DNA of 64,000 nucleotides, taken from positions 51,907,762 through 51,971,761 of the forward strand of contig CP136061.1 in the NCBI GenBank assembly GCA_032622095.1. The letters run 5' to 3'. The stretch is from Siphonodentalium dalli (lineage: Eukaryota; Mollusca; Scaphopoda; Gadilida; Siphonodentaliidae). The notes below the pieces were generated by a model. It did not search any database. It saw only the letters and a list, made by a program, of their open reading frames with translations, and was not told where the DNA came from. A program made the translations under genes and the position numbers. Every line of letters starts with the position of its first letter. The stretch's first letter is position 1. Below, one piece after another: positions 1 to 11,397 of the stretch.

Positions 1-1480
1 TGTAAGGGTGGATACACACATGCATGTAGTCTCTGTAAATGTCGTGTATTTGTCGTTTGACATGGACCGTACAGACCATGTAATATGTGTCCACTGACAA
101 CCCAATCAGTGCGGCTATGTTTGACCACAGTGAGCCAAGCTCTCAACATGCAGAGAGCCGTTGACTGAAAGAAGTCGTCAGGCCGCTTAAAATAATTGTT
201 CGCGCGATAAACCAAATGTTGGACTTTCTGTTTAAATTATTGTCAGTCTTCTCTTGATTTTTATACCAGTGATGGCCCCAGGATTTCCCCAACTCAGGGC
301 CTATGATTCCATGATGCTATCGACTGGTGGGTGGGGGCGTGCAACACCCTGGGTCCTGACCCCCCCCCCCCAATGGAGCCACTCCTGACTTATAAATATT
401 GTAGTTGACAGTAATTTCTGTCGTGTATGTTTGCTACTCGTTATTAATCTAATATTCAGCAATTTATGCTATTCATATATTTTATGAAAATAGTATTACA
501 GCTTGAAATTTAAGAGTACAGAAGGGGGTGTTGCTGTGTGTCTTCATTCGGGGAAAGGGTTGTCTAGCTCTACGAGTTCCCGACTATACGCCACCTTTCC
601 TCTCTTGTGTTATATATGTATACGCAAAATTTACAACTATGGAATATTTAAGTTAAACATATTGTACATTCATACCAAGATAATCCCGGTTTATACATTC
701 AACTAAATCCCTTAGTTAATCGAAGCTTTCGAGAACCAGCCCCTCCCCCAATCATGGATTATGGTCCAAAATGTTATAATTCAAGCACAAGCTAAAATTG
801 TGAGTTGGGAACTTGTTCAACCTTTGGCTTGAGAAACATATAGTGTTATGTAAATTCTGGGTGAAAAAATGGGGGGGGGGGGGGTGTCACTCTTTTTACT
901 TTCAACGCTGTACCTGCATTAATTTTTTGGCGCTGTAATGGATATTTGCATGGAAATCCCAATTGAATGTTATCACATGAGCTCGCTTTGAAACTATCCG
1001 AGGAAACTCAACGAACCGGTATTGTCTGTCTTAATTTCCCAATGCATGTTATTCAAGGCATGAGAGCACCATATCGGATTCGTTAATGGGACATTAAACA
1101 CTCGTGTATCGCAGTCGCAAATTCTGCACACATTTTATTTTTATTTTGGATGACCCTAAAATGACGAGAAACAAATCAAGTATAAAATCGACGGACTCAA
1201 ATCCACTTTTCGAAATGAATTAAAACACGTGGAAAAAACAGCAACAGATATCAGACAAGATTTATTCATTTCGGCATCCATGAAAGAATTTATGACTGGC
1301 CTGAAATTTCTTGATAGCAGTCTGATAATGGCTTATAACTGCTCACTTGTCTCGCCTGTAAAAATTGTCCGATCGCGCGCAGGCGACTGATGCTATCAAT
1401 GATTGGTGTGACCATGTAAAATACATGGATTTTACATACAGAAATTACATGCATGTGTGTATCCACCCTAAACCATACCG
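1..1480. repeat. Inverted repeat pair, left copy at window edge
   Basis: Bases about 4-40 (AGGGTGGATACACACATGCA and onward) recur as the reverse complement at about 1436-1476. Beyond the perfect 24 bp the match decays but can be followed for roughly 20 more bases. This looks like the termini of a small TIR element whose left flank is at the window start, or two opposed solo copies. Between them (60-1400) I see no gene; there is a poly-C run near 361-372 and a poly-G run near 870-884. Confidence 0.5.
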
Positions 1481-2158
1481 TGTAAACTTGCCAGTGTATG
1501 AACGTACCATAAATGCGCACATCGCATATGTTAGTGTTGCTATTGTTGTTTATTTTATGTTAGGGAAGACTACATTTATAACATACATAATATTATACGA
1601 CAAACAAAATAAGAGGACTGCCAGTAAGCTAAGGCTTAATCGTGACCCTTTCGCGATATAATAAATAATTCATGATTTTTGTTTTGGTATCGATTAATAA
1701 ATAAGTTTTCAATATGTATATGTTTAAATCGCCAGAATTGTTATATCTCAACCAAAATCGGTCGCATATTTGGAACTCGGGTCTCTACTCATTACTAATA
1801 TTCAAGCAATACTTTCAAATTGGTTTGGACAAAAATTTAACCGAGTGAACATACATGCGATATCACACTGCTATATTTGGATGATTAGTTATCTGATTTC
1901 AACACATTTCCTGGGAGAAAATCGCCTTGCACATATTGATAATAGCACCGCTATATAATTAGAGATTAAAGCCACATCGCCCGAGCACGCGCAACGCTAT
2001 TTGAATTTGAAGTTCTGGAATCGGAAACGGAATAATGCGCGACGGATCGGAATGTTATTGTGTTATCTTAACTGGCAACCGTTTTAACTTCACGCACGGC
2101 TTTGTCTTCATTTTAATCATCAACATTATGTATTACCATAAAATTGCAGTGACGACAG
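1480..2158. other. Intergenic, nothing recognised
   Basis: AT-rich sequence with only short chance ORFs. No splice-framed coding segment, RNA gene or clear repeat was recognised. Confidence 0.5.
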
Positions 2159-2159
2159 T

Positions 2160-2777
2160 TTTAGGGTTGTTTACATTGCTGTAGATATGTATACAGTTCT
2201 ACACGCACACAATTGTAAACGGGTTGATATAGAAATTCACACCGAAAGAAAACGGTATTCGTTCCTGTGAGCAAAAATCGTGTCCGTTATAAGTCACGGT
2301 CAACACCGAGACATTGCGACAGGCAAATTTGATTTGATTAATTGTTACTCGGGCTTGGCGAATGTGCACACTTAATCTATATTTGTCATTTCAACCCATG
2401 TAGTTCACACTTTGCAAGCGAGAACTTGTGTACTGGTATATGAAGTAGCCCTATTTCTATTTGTGTACATGTACATGCGCACTGTTGTTTATTGTGTATT
2501 CATATGTGATTTGTTCTCATGCGCCTTTCATTCTTTCTTCAAAACATTATCAAGCAGTGTAAGAATAAACTGCTTATATCTGCTGATAGTTGATTCGTTT
2601 TTTGTCTGGCCTAAACTGACACGACTGATAGTGAATTGTCAATTACCAGAGTACTGATGAGCGCGCGTTCATTATCAGTAATCATGTTGTGAACTTGTGA
2701 TCACAGTAATATGCGACACGTGACTTCACACATATCTGTATACAGATCTACAGCAATGTAAATACACCCTTAGACTT
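2160..2777. mobile_element. TIR element (MITE-like), about 0.6 kb
   Basis: The left end (TTTACATTGCTGTAGATATG within about 2160-2205) is repeated as the reverse complement at about 2724-2775, giving imperfect TIRs of about 40 bp with the shared core TTTACATTGCTGTAGAT and then GTATACAG. No transposase ORF lies inside, so it is non-autonomous. The outermost bases resemble those of the inverted pair at 4-40/1436-1476 (AAGGGTG followed by A/T-rich). The superfamily is not assigned because no reliable target-site duplication was read. Confidence 0.65.
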
Positions 2778-2890
2778 TTATTATTATTATTATTATAGAT
2801 ACATTTAGAGCGCATTATACAATATATTAGTTTCAATGCGCTTACAATACAAACATGGCACACATCCTAAAATAATATTAAATAGCGAAT
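2777..2890 (-). repeat. SINE-tail-like fragment with (ATT)n
   Basis: A run of TTATTATTATTATTATTA followed by TAGATACATTTAGAGCGC resembles the 3' region of the SINE copies at 8526-8960 and 47558-47900, which also begin with an AAT run followed by ATAGC...AAAGCGC. It sits in the same orientation (tail at the left), but the tRNA-like head is missing. Confidence 0.4.
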
Positions 2891-3356
2891 GGATAAAATT
2901 ATATACTACTTTCCTCACATAGTCTACATGTCCAACTTTTATGCGACCGCTAATTTAAAACAAACTAACCGACACAAACGAAACGGTCTAATAATTACCG
3001 AAAACTATTAGAAAAAAAAAACCTTTTTTCAGCGCTATATCGACGAGTTTGTTGGGAAATCGTCTTCATGGTATATTGTGATACACATATTACTGACTGA
3101 TGTATACACACATATTAGTATATGATCATATATTTATTTCCCCAATTCCTGTGTTAAAACGTAAAGAAACAATGAGATATCTAACGATGTTCACCTCATT
3201 AATGAAACAACAGGTTAATAACAGTTATGAGTGACGTCAGATACTTCAGAGGTTAACATAACTTATTATCAGACCTGGAAATAGATCAGGTTTTCCCATC
3301 GACGTTCAACGTCACAACGTCTTGTCCAATCAAAGTGTGTTTCATATAATAAAACA

Positions 3357-3494
3357 GTTATCGCATTGTTTCTTGGTTGACACGAGGAATTGTCAGCCCT
3401 TGGAAGTCAATATTCACTTCGGCCTACGCCCTTGGTGAATATTGTCTTCCCCGGGTTGATAATTCATCATGTCAACCTCGAAACAATGCGATAA
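3357..3494. repeat. Long hairpin / foldback element
   Basis: Left arm about 3357-3418 and right arm about 3434-3494 are near-perfect reverse complements (outer core TTATCGCATTGTTT / AAACAATGCGATAA) with a short loop. It lies about 450 bp upstream of the ankyrin-like coding exon. It is probably a palindromic MITE; a structured transcript cannot be excluded. Confidence 0.75.
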
Positions 3495-3937
3495 TTGTAT
3501 AATGTTAGGGTTCGAGCGAGCCATGCATGGCATCACCCCTACTCCCTATGAATACTGAATACATTTTACCAGCGAGAGGTGAACCCTGCGTATACCGGTT
3601 AAGATTGTATCAAGTATATAAGTCATGGTGATTTCAAACTAATATGACAAATGCCACACATTTGCTGTTTGCTGATGGGTATGAATCATGTGTATACAAA
3701 TTAACCGACGAATAACAATAGTGATCAATCGATATGAAATCTGCGTTAAATTGCCTTAAGTTGATCATTTGCACCGCGGTGACCTCATCCGGCTATCCGA
3801 CCGACGACCACTTGTAGAACCACATTGACTACATATAAACCCTGTTGGTGAATGCGAGCACTGGGAGGTGGTGAGATCGACTCTCGCATGACATAATACA
3901 GTAGCCTAAATATGTTTCATGTTTCGCTGTTTTTCAG

Positions 3938-3987
3938 ATCATGATATGTAATGCGGAGCCGAAAACTACGATTTCCATCTTGGTGGA
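3938..3987 (+). promoter_or_regulatory. Splice acceptor and short 5' leader of the ankyrin-like exon
   Basis: A pyrimidine-rich acceptor (GCTGTTTTTCAG, ending at 3937) is followed by a 50-base leader before the ATG at 3988. This suggests an upstream non-coding exon outside or further upstream in the window; none was identified. Confidence 0.5.
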
Positions 3988-4839
3988 ATGGGTGATGTGA
4001 TACAGTGTGACCCCGAGTTCTCCTCGACTGAAATATACGAATGCATACGTGCGAATGACGTCTGCGGCCTACTCCAGTGCATTAAAAGGGGAGATAACAT
4101 TGACCTCTTGTGCAAGAAGAGTAACTCTAGTTACATTCACCTCGTTATCAGAGAAGCTATTCCTGCGAAGGAAACTCGATACGTACCGATGATATATCAA
4201 CTTTCAAACGCGGGGGCCAACCTCAATGTTAAAGACAACACAGGATTTACTCCAGTTCAACTATCGATTAGGTTATCTCTGTTGGAAATGATGATTGGGC
4301 TTTTCAAATGCGGTGCCGCCTCATCTATTGAATATGAAATTGACCTGATGAAGAAATACACAGGACCCTTCTTTTGTGAGTTCAAGGGATGGTATGATAA
4401 GTTCAGTAAAGGATACTGGGATACAGTTACCGAGAACAAAACATTCTTCGTGAATGTTCTTGTGAAATCGTGGTGTCGGATAAACATTGACAATCAAAAC
4501 AAGAGTCTTATTGAATTTGCGAAACAAAAAGATGTTGATCCTAAAATAGTCCAGATGCTGATTGACAACGAAGCCTCGATTGAGTTTGCGCACGCAACTA
4601 TAGCGGGGGATGAGTCTAAGATGAAATATTTGCTATGTAACCAGTCTGTAGACTTGCATACAAAGGATTTATCACATAAGGATAGTTATTTCGAGCCGTT
4701 TTCGCCGCTCTCACTATACGGTGCTGCCATCAAGTATGGCCACAAACATACCATATACATGCTCAGGGACATCGACAACCCCGATGAGACGAAGACGAAT
4801 GGTCACATGACAAGATCGGCTTTCTGTACTGTTGTGTAA
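3988..4839 (+). CDS. Ankyrin-repeat-like protein, 283 aa, single coding exon
   Basis: An open frame of 283 codons starts at an ATG 50 bases after a good splice acceptor and ends in TAA. The protein carries degenerate ankyrin-type units: about residues 16-48, 65-115 (clearest, with YQLSNAGANLNVKDNTGFTP then a helix pair), 165-200 (ends VQMLIDNEASIEFAH), 200-230 and 238-262. The ankyrin consensus (G-TPLH, then a hydrophobic helix and the next unit's G) is only partly kept, as in fast-evolving invertebrate ankyrin families. No signal peptide, transmembrane segment or extra domain is visible. Ankyrin repeats mediate protein-protein contact, so the partner and pathway are unknown. The longest non-transposon ORF in the window, it is read here as a real gene. 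The ORF ends soon after the last unit, so a C-terminal truncation or a missed downstream exon is possible. An AATAAA lies far downstream at 5506. Confidence 0.7.
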   Translation: MGDVIQCDPEFSSTEIYECIRANDVCGLLQCIKRGDNIDLLCKKSNSSYIHLVIREAIPAKETRYVPMIYQLSNAGANLNVKDNTGFTPVQLSIRLSLLEMMIGLFKCGAASSIEYEIDLMKKYTGPFFCEFKGWYDKFSKGYWDTVTENKTFFVNVLVKSWCRINIDNQNKSLIEFAKQKDVDPKIVQMLIDNEASIEFAHATIAGDESKMKYLLCNQSVDLHTKDLSHKDSYFEPFSPLSLYGAAIKYGHKHTIYMLRDIDNPDETKTNGHMTRSAFCTVV

Positions 4840-5356
4840 CCTTGTCCTAGTTTCCGTCGACGTTAAGCAGCTAGTGAAATCTGTAGGGATAAATGCTGCT
4901 TTACACCGAAGCATCTGCCTATACATATTTCAATGGCGTGGTTTAAAGATAGAATATCTCTTTGTAAACATGTGTTTTGTAGTACCGGGATATCAAATAT
5001 TAGATATCAATTGAAGACCCCTGCCCGGAAATTCTTCTATCGAATAATATTTATTATATTTAGAATATTTTCCGGTCTAAAAACGTGGTTACTGTAAACA
5101 GAGAGAGAGACCAGAAATGTTAGTGCTAATTTGTCAAAGATGAACAATAATAAGACTCATTATCGCTTATAACAATTTATCACATAATTTGGCCATAAAA
5201 GCAGTTTCATAATTATCGGTAATAGACACGTTTAATATCAGCGCATGCGATGACGTCACGGCGTTCTTCAAATAACTTGCGATCGCTGTAGTTTATGATT
5301 GTTGTTTTCGATGAATATTTCGCGTTGCTTCGGATTTATTTGATCATGTGATAAAA

Positions 5357-5471
5357 GGTATCTCACACTCGTCCTATTGTATACGTAATTTATCAACCTC
5401 GTCCTCTAAATTCGAATTTAGTGAACTCGGTTGATAAATTCCGTATAAAATAGAAACTCATGTGAGATCCT
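5357..5471. repeat. Imperfect hairpin
   Basis: GGTATCTCACACTCGTCCTA...AATTTATCAACC on the left pairs with GGTTGATAAATT...CTCATGTGAGATCC on the right; the centre is AAATTCGAATTT. It is a foldback-type repeat about 0.5 kb downstream of the ankyrin-like ORF, with a different sequence from the hairpins at 3357 and 5746. Confidence 0.65.
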
Positions 5472-5572
5472 CTATTTATACCACGATCGCCTATCTTACT
5501 ATATAAATAAAGCCATGTGTTTAAATTTTACATTTAATCAACACCTGTTGATTAAACGTGACTACTGTTGAT

Positions 5573-5743
5573 TAAACTTCGCAGAGTGGATTAAACTTTC
5601 TCCATACAATTTGAACGGAAAAGTGTTTAGCCATCGCATAGTAAAGATCGTGGCATAAACTTCGCAGAGTGGATTAAACTTTTTCCATACAATTTGAACG
5701 GAAAAGTGTTTATCCTTCGCATTGTAAAGATCGTGGCGTAAAC
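5573..5743. repeat. Tandem duplication, 2 x 83 bp
   Basis: TAAACTTCGCAGAGTGGATT starts at 5573 and again at 5656. The two copies differ at only a few positions. The array ends where the next hairpin starts, so it may be an internal part of the same element. Confidence 0.8.
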
Positions 5744-5745
5744 AA

Positions 5746-5887
5746 AATATACGCATAGTGTTTCTGAATAACAAATTTAATCCACTCGTGGGATTGGCGA
5801 TTTACACCACTCGCTGAAGCTCGTGGTGTAAATAGCCAATCCCACTCGTGGATTAAATTTGTTATTCAGAAACACTATGCGTATATT
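5746..5887. repeat. Near-perfect 65-bp-arm hairpin
   Basis: Arms 5746-5810 and 5823-5887 are almost perfect reverse complements with a 12-base loop (TCGCTGAAGCTC). Arms contain the motif CCACTCGTGG. This is a palindromic MITE or foldback element, very young judging by the near identity of its arms. Confidence 0.85.
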
Positions 5888-6700
5888 CTATATGAACAAA
5901 ACAATACAAACAATAAATCTGGGACATTTGACGTTTCGGAGCATAGCTATGGGAAGATCCTAATGATCTATATCGCTATATTGTATCGCCTGAATGGTAT
6001 GTTCTAAAACAATAAAGATAAAGGGTCCCATTTAATCATCTCATTTTATAATAAAATTTCTAAATAAAATCGATATTAGTTGATAGAAGCGTTTCCGGAC
6101 ATGGGTCTTCAATTCATACTTATTATTGTGTACCCATGAAACTATTTCTAAATTGTTATTTGAAGATATAATCCACCTTTAATTATCTGCTCATATAAAA
6201 TAATCAATACATGACATGTGGTAGAACTGATAGAAAGTTTATTCCATGAAGACACGATATATGTTCTGAACGTCACAACTGTTGTCAATAATTGAAAGAG
6301 GTGATTTAATGTGAAAAATATATTATATCACCATGTTTAAAGAATACGAATTCATTTGACCCGCGAAGTGATCATCGAGCAGCAAACGTAAACAATGTGT
6401 GGTTATATTATTAATACGGCGTATTATGCGCGCAAATTAACATACAAGTTAGAGTATAATACACCATTGTGACAGTAAGATATCACTATTTCCGATAAAT
6501 TTAGCATTCACTGTTGATTTCTAAGATCAAATCGGTTAAATTTGACGAAAAATCCGACCACATGATATGGACGTAAACACCGCTATAGTAAGGTATCGGC
6601 AGGATGCTTCGATGTAAAGCAGTATCTATCCCTAATGATTTCACGAGATGCTTTAATTCTCTTGTGACGGGGGATGCGCTGGTACAGCATTAATGATCAT
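5888..6700. other. Intergenic, nothing recognised
   Basis: AT-rich; no coding, RNA or clear repeat signal recognised. Confidence 0.4.
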
Positions 6701-6703
6701 TTG

Positions 6704-6872
6704 CCAGTGCATTCTCTTATATATTCGAGTCTCCCATAGGGAGCCTCACGTATATAAGAGAATGCACTGCTTACAAGGTCAAGTTAAATATTGTTAGGAC
6801 AATATATTCTTTTATATATGCAAGGCTCCCTATGGGAGACTCGTATATACAAGAGAATGCATTGGCACAGGG
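6704..6872. mobile_element. Two adjacent hairpins of the TGCATTCTCTTATATA family
   Basis: Hairpin one (about 6704-6769) reads GTGCATTCTCTTATATATTC, a centre TCCCATAGGGA, then the reverse complement. Hairpin two (about 6798-6866) has the same arms and ends ATTGGCACAGGG. Only about 25 bases separate them. The same hairpin occurs at 43360, 44350, 44474, 45170 and 45460. This copy looks like a short internal-deletion form of the family. Confidence 0.7.
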
Positions 6873-7960
6873 TTTTCGCAGTATTTCAGGAAGCTCCAGT
6901 CATGGAAGGGTTATGTCGACGGTATCTTGGACTATGTGTGGCCGTGGTGGTGGTGCATCTGCTTGAATGTTGACTTGACTTGAAACATATTTTATTTGCA
7001 TAATATACAAAAGGGATTGGGGCACAAGTGTTTACAACTTATGAAGCCCCTCTCCCAATACAATATAGCAACACACATGAAATCAAGATGACGATACAAA
7101 CGTATTTACATGGTGATAAGTTTTGAGGTACGTAATATGTATTGCCTTCCAGAGGTTATCGGGCTAGAACGAGGTTGGCTACTGGTCGAGGAAAATTTGT
7201 ATTTAAGGAATGTCACCGCTCACGAACCGCTCTGCTCGAAGAAGACAGAAACAATATATACATAATTAATTTGTATTTAGTAGCATCTAACTAAACATGA
7301 TATACACATGTACTTTATAACGAAAATAAAGCTATATCGCAGACAACTCAGTCTCGCTCCATTCGACAGATACTCGTATAATTATCCAGTTGAAGTGTTT
7401 CGTGAAATCAGAAATACACGAGGCCTACAGGTGTAATGCTTATACCTCATTGAATTTGTATTGCGCATATTTTGTGTATAAAACCATGTGATATATTGAT
7501 GTTTATTTTTTGTCAACTATGTTGAAACACTAATCTTGTGTATGATGCATAATGTTTAAACTCTCCGTTTGCGGAGGAAATAAAGGTATATATATATATA
7601 AAACACTTCCAATAGCAAAAGCACTAAATTAATGGAACGATTTAAGTTTGATGTCATGTTTGCAATATTTTCCCCAACGTTATCCAGACATATCCAAATT
7701 AACTGCAATAAACGATATATTTTCAATAACAAATGTAATGTTTTTTAAAATAGTAAGCATGCATTCGTGTCGTAACAAAGTATTCGGATAAAAGCTTCCA
7801 TTAACTGGTCCATTTGGCTCAAATTGATTGTCTTATATACGTGTATGTGTACGGAACCTATAGAGGGGAATCAGCGAAAATATACCGGTTCACCATCTTT
7901 AATTGAATCGTTTTGCCTGTACTTTTAGATATATATATATTTATTTTTGTTGAAGACCTC
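6873..7960. other. Intergenic, nothing recognised
   Basis: AT-rich sequence with short TA runs (for example near 7587 and 7933). No gene supported; open frames are short and without splice context. Confidence 0.4.
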
Positions 7961-7961
7961 T

Positions 7962-8445
7962 GTCTGTCTGTTTGTTTGTTTGTCTGTCTGTCTGTCATTA
8001 ATACAAATCTACGATTCTCGACCGATCGGGACGAAACTTGGTACGTGTGTGTAGTTTGACCAGGCGGTCGTCGTTGTCGTACTGGCGAGCCCGTGCGACG
8101 CCCGTGCAGCGCATGCGCAGACGAGATCTCAGAAACGGGTGGAGCTATCGACTTGAAATTTGCTATGTGAATGTATCTTGCCCCGGATACGAATTTTATC
8201 GGGTCGCCGAGCCCGTGCGACGCCAGCTTCGCGCATGCGCATACGAGATCTCGGAAACGGGTGGAGCTATCGACTTGAAATTTGGTATGTGAATGTATCT
8301 TGCCCCGGATACGAATTTTATCGGGTCGCCGAACCCGTGCGACGCCAGCTTCGCGCATGCGCAGACCAGATCTCGGAAACGGGTAGAGCTATCGACTTGA
8401 AATTTGGTTTTTGAATAGCCCGGACAACGTCGGGCTCATCAGCTA

Positions 8446-8446
<1 letters not shown>
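7962..8446 (+). mobile_element. Non-autonomous Helitron-type element with 122-bp core repeats
   Basis: It starts with a TCTG/TTTG microsatellite (about 7962-7998), continues with three tandem core units of 122 bp (the motif CCCGTGCGACGCC recurs at about 8089, 8212, 8334) and finishes with an 18-base stem-loop (8418-8435, GCCCGGACAACGTCGGGC) a few bases before CTAG|T. A hairpin followed by CTRR and a host T is the textbook Helitron 3' terminus. Microsatellite plus tandem core is the arrangement described for the 'pearl' elements of bivalves. No Rep/helicase gene is present, so it must depend on a helper. The true 5' end was not fixed. A second copy lies at 41975-42607. Confidence 0.75.

Positions 8447-8526
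<80 letters not shown>
8447..8526. repeat. (TA)n microsatellite
   Basis: About 75 bases of almost pure TA directly after the Helitron terminus, running into the (AAT)n tail of the SINE. Confidence 0.95.
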
Positions 8527-8530
<4 letters not shown>

Positions 8531-8960
8531 ATAATGTATAGCATTTGTAAAGCGCCTTTCCCATGAGGCTCAAAGCGCTCAAAGTTTTTCAATTATTACC
8601 CTGATGAGCCTGAACATTCAGTAACCATCTACTGCTCCCGGGGCACAGGGGGAGGTACAGCCGGGTGTATGCGAGGATACCATATGGCTAGCATACTGAC
8701 AAGATATTTCACTGCTCATTATCAGGTACCCTTGTAATGCATGGGTGGTGCAAAGCAGACACAGTACGAGCGACCTTGCTCAAGGGTCACAACTTGGCGC
8801 GAGATTCAAACAGTGTACAATCCAACAATTGCACATCGCTCAAGTCGGCCAAGCCACTGCTGTGTGGAAACTCATAACAGACCACCAGCCAGCCGCGAAC
8901 TCGCCTCGCTGTGTTGACAGCGAAGACAAGTCCAATGCGCCAACCACTGGACCACGGATA
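8526..8960 (-). mobile_element. tRNA-derived SINE, copy 1
   Basis: Read on the minus strand, the head (about 8955 leftwards) contains TGGTCCAGTGGTTGGCGC, a tRNA-like A-box region, followed by a B-box-like GAGTTCGCGGC. The body includes GTGACCCTTGAGCAAGGTCG and the element ends in a GCGCTTTAC-type segment and an (ATT)n tail at 8526-8535. These are the hallmarks of a Pol III SINE. A second copy with the same body and tail lies at 47558-47900. Length about 430 bp is long for a SINE, so the family may carry a fused central domain. Confidence 0.65.
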
Positions 8961-10298
8961 TATATATATTTATATTGTGGGTTATAATAATTAATAGACA
9001 ATACGAGTCGACGTAATATTATGTCGCTGGAAAACATGTTTTTAAATTATGTTTCTGAACATCAACAGAAACTGGACAATAACGTATGCTATTATTCATT
9101 ATTTCACTGTGCCGTTTGTATGTATGTTCTGATTGAAAATATTGCTTTTATACGTATATATGCGCATGTCACACCGAATGTTGCTCGTGTGATTTCGGGG
9201 ATTATATCACAAGCGTGACGTCAAAACATGTTTTATAATCGATATGCGTCATTCGGGATGATGGGTCACATGTTTAATCTTTATACAGACATGTGCTACT
9301 GAAATCCTCTTGTGTGCAGGTAATTGAGTGTCAGGACCTAGCTAGTGTTCGACTGTTTTGTTCCTTGGAATAATTATACGTGTGCTGAATAAAACATGTG
9401 ATATTATACATTTTATAGTTATCCCATATCAATTATACATTATATACATGTAGTTATGTGATAGTATACATTATTATATGACTATGAATATTCTTCCCCA
9501 AATACCACTAATCTTTGACGATCTAATCCAAGTCGTCGGATCACACTGAGTGAGATTTCCCCGGATCAATTCAGATCACACTCCTACGGAAATTGCCGAG
9601 ATGTGCCGATTAACGATGACCGACTATTTATTCGTTGAAAACAAGAAAATTAAACTGCTGAAGTGAAAACAATCGGTAATTAAATCAGATTAAATGGTTA
9701 TTATTGTAAACTGGGTGTCATATGATAAACCTTTTATCACAGCAGTGAGTTGATCCGTGAAATAGTAAAAACAAAGAAGTCACGGCTTTATATTCCAGTT
9801 TCAGTGCGTTCTCAGCTTACGCAGTTATTATATAATGAAATATAGTAATCACTGTTTAGTTTGTGGTCATGTCTCGTTTGTTTCTCTTCATTAAATGGCG
9901 ACAAACACTTTTTACCGGAACTGTACCAGAGCTTCACAAACGCGCACCGTAGCATTTATCGGATGCGAACAATTTCTTACATCGAATATCGGCCCCAGCC
10001 AAAGGTAATGAAAAATTCAGTTCCTTTCCTTCAGAACAGTGTACGGTTAGTTGCAGGAACTGGCCAATTGGTGCATTCTGGTTATAGGATAATGGTATCA
10101 CACAAAGAACTGTAAAAAAGACCATTGGTCTCTTTATCTTGTGTCGCAACGGTTGATGTAACGTAAAACTGTGAACTTGGTGCAAAGTTAAATTATTCAG
10201 TGATCAAGAATACACAAGTGCAATATTGTAAATGAAATGATGAACAATTCATCGTATCTTAAAACAACCATTCCCATGTCGTGTTCCGACACATCGTT
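8961..10298. other. Intergenic, nothing recognised
   Basis: Only short ORFs lacking splice-site framing. No repeat family shared with the rest of the window was noticed. Confidence 0.4.
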
Positions 10299-10642
10299 AA
10301 AGTGATGTGAAACACTCCGGTATGGTGATCAAATACAAATGGAGAATAATCTTTTTCAAAGTAGTATTTTTTACAAATAGTATATTCAAATTGACAACAC
10401 ACATAGTCATTCTTATATATTAATTAAATGAAGTGACTCTCGGTGGCGAAATCGTTTTAGCTAGTTTATCGCCGATAGATGCGTCCCGAATCGAGTAGTA
10501 AATATTTACGATTGAGCGTAGTTCCGACGATGTTTCCTATGGAGTGGTAAGGTCGATTTGCTTCAAATTTTCGGCGATGTTAGTAGAATGTTACATTCCT
10601 CCAGTTATCATAGCACCTGGACAAGTACATGATATGTCTTTA
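10299..10642 (+). repeat. 340-bp dispersed repeat, copy 1
   Basis: It begins AAAGTGATGTGAAACACTCC and ends near ATATGTCTTTAA. The same sequence occurs at 35418-35756 (plus) and 37290-37647 (minus), with sharply matching ends, so it is a discrete mobile repeat. No coding potential or TIR was seen in it. Confidence 0.75.
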
Positions 10643-10739
10643 ATTCATAGTATGATGGCAAATCTTTTTTAATGTTGATGTTTCCTCTTCTGATGCCCAT
10701 TCCTGACTCGAATGGTGCCTAATGGGTCTCTTATATTGC

Positions 10740-11050
10740 GGAAATATATATATACATTTTTAAAACAGTAGGATTTTTATATCTGTCTGTTTGTCTGTTC
10801 GCAATTTTTCTCCCAGGCGCCTGGATCAATTTCAACCAAATTTGGTGTGGTGGCTCAGATAGATGTTACAATCAAGTTAATTTTTCAAAATTGTTAATTA
10901 AAACAAAATTGTTTTATTAAATAGAGTAAGAACTTCAATCTATAAAAAACCTGATTTGTTTTTTTAATGTTTTTTTAATCAAAATTATTAAACGATCAAA
11001 ATGTGCGGTTACGTACCCGCAGGGGCTGTTGTTGATTAAAGGCCATATAT
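10740..11050 (+). repeat. TCTG-associated repeat, Helitron-like 5' part
   Basis: A short TA run and TCTGTCTGTTTGTCTGTTCG are followed by CCAGGCGCCTGGATCAATTT, an arrangement similar to the microsatellite-to-core junction of the Helitron-type elements but with a different core. No CTAG-type 3' hairpin was found, so the element is truncated or of another kind. Confidence 0.4.
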
Positions 11051-11061
11051 AAGATCGAAAT

Positions 11062-11310
11062 GTGCGACATACTATACTCTCTAAACTTATGTGAGACATA
11101 CTATACTCTCTAAACTGATGTGAGACATACTATACTCTCTAAACTGATGTGAGACATACTATACTCTCTAAACTGATGTGCGACATATTATACTCTCTAA
11201 ACGGATGTGCGACATACTATACTCTCTAAACTGATCGTCGGTCGACATACTATACTCTCTAAACTGATCGTCGGGCGACATACTATACTCTCTAAACTGA
11301 TCGTCGGTGG
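11062..11310. repeat. Tandem array, 8 x 32-38 bp
   Basis: ACATACTATACTCTCTAAAC occurs eight times with only a few changes. The first copies are spaced 32 bp apart; the last three carry a longer link (GATCGTCGGTCG) so the period grows to about 36-38 bp. The two unit lengths suggest two rounds of expansion. Confidence 0.9.
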
Positions 11311-11397
11311 CATATTCCACGCTTGGCGATGCACTCACAGGACTTAACTTCACCCCACACATTTTTGTCCCCCGTGTGTCCGTGCGTCCGTGCGTCC

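Noticed and set aside
7858-8414. Long overlapping ORFs on both strands (166, 84, 84 codons); same at 42047-42709
   Set aside because: They are open because the Helitron 122-bp core is repeated; protein content simply repeats and both strands are open.
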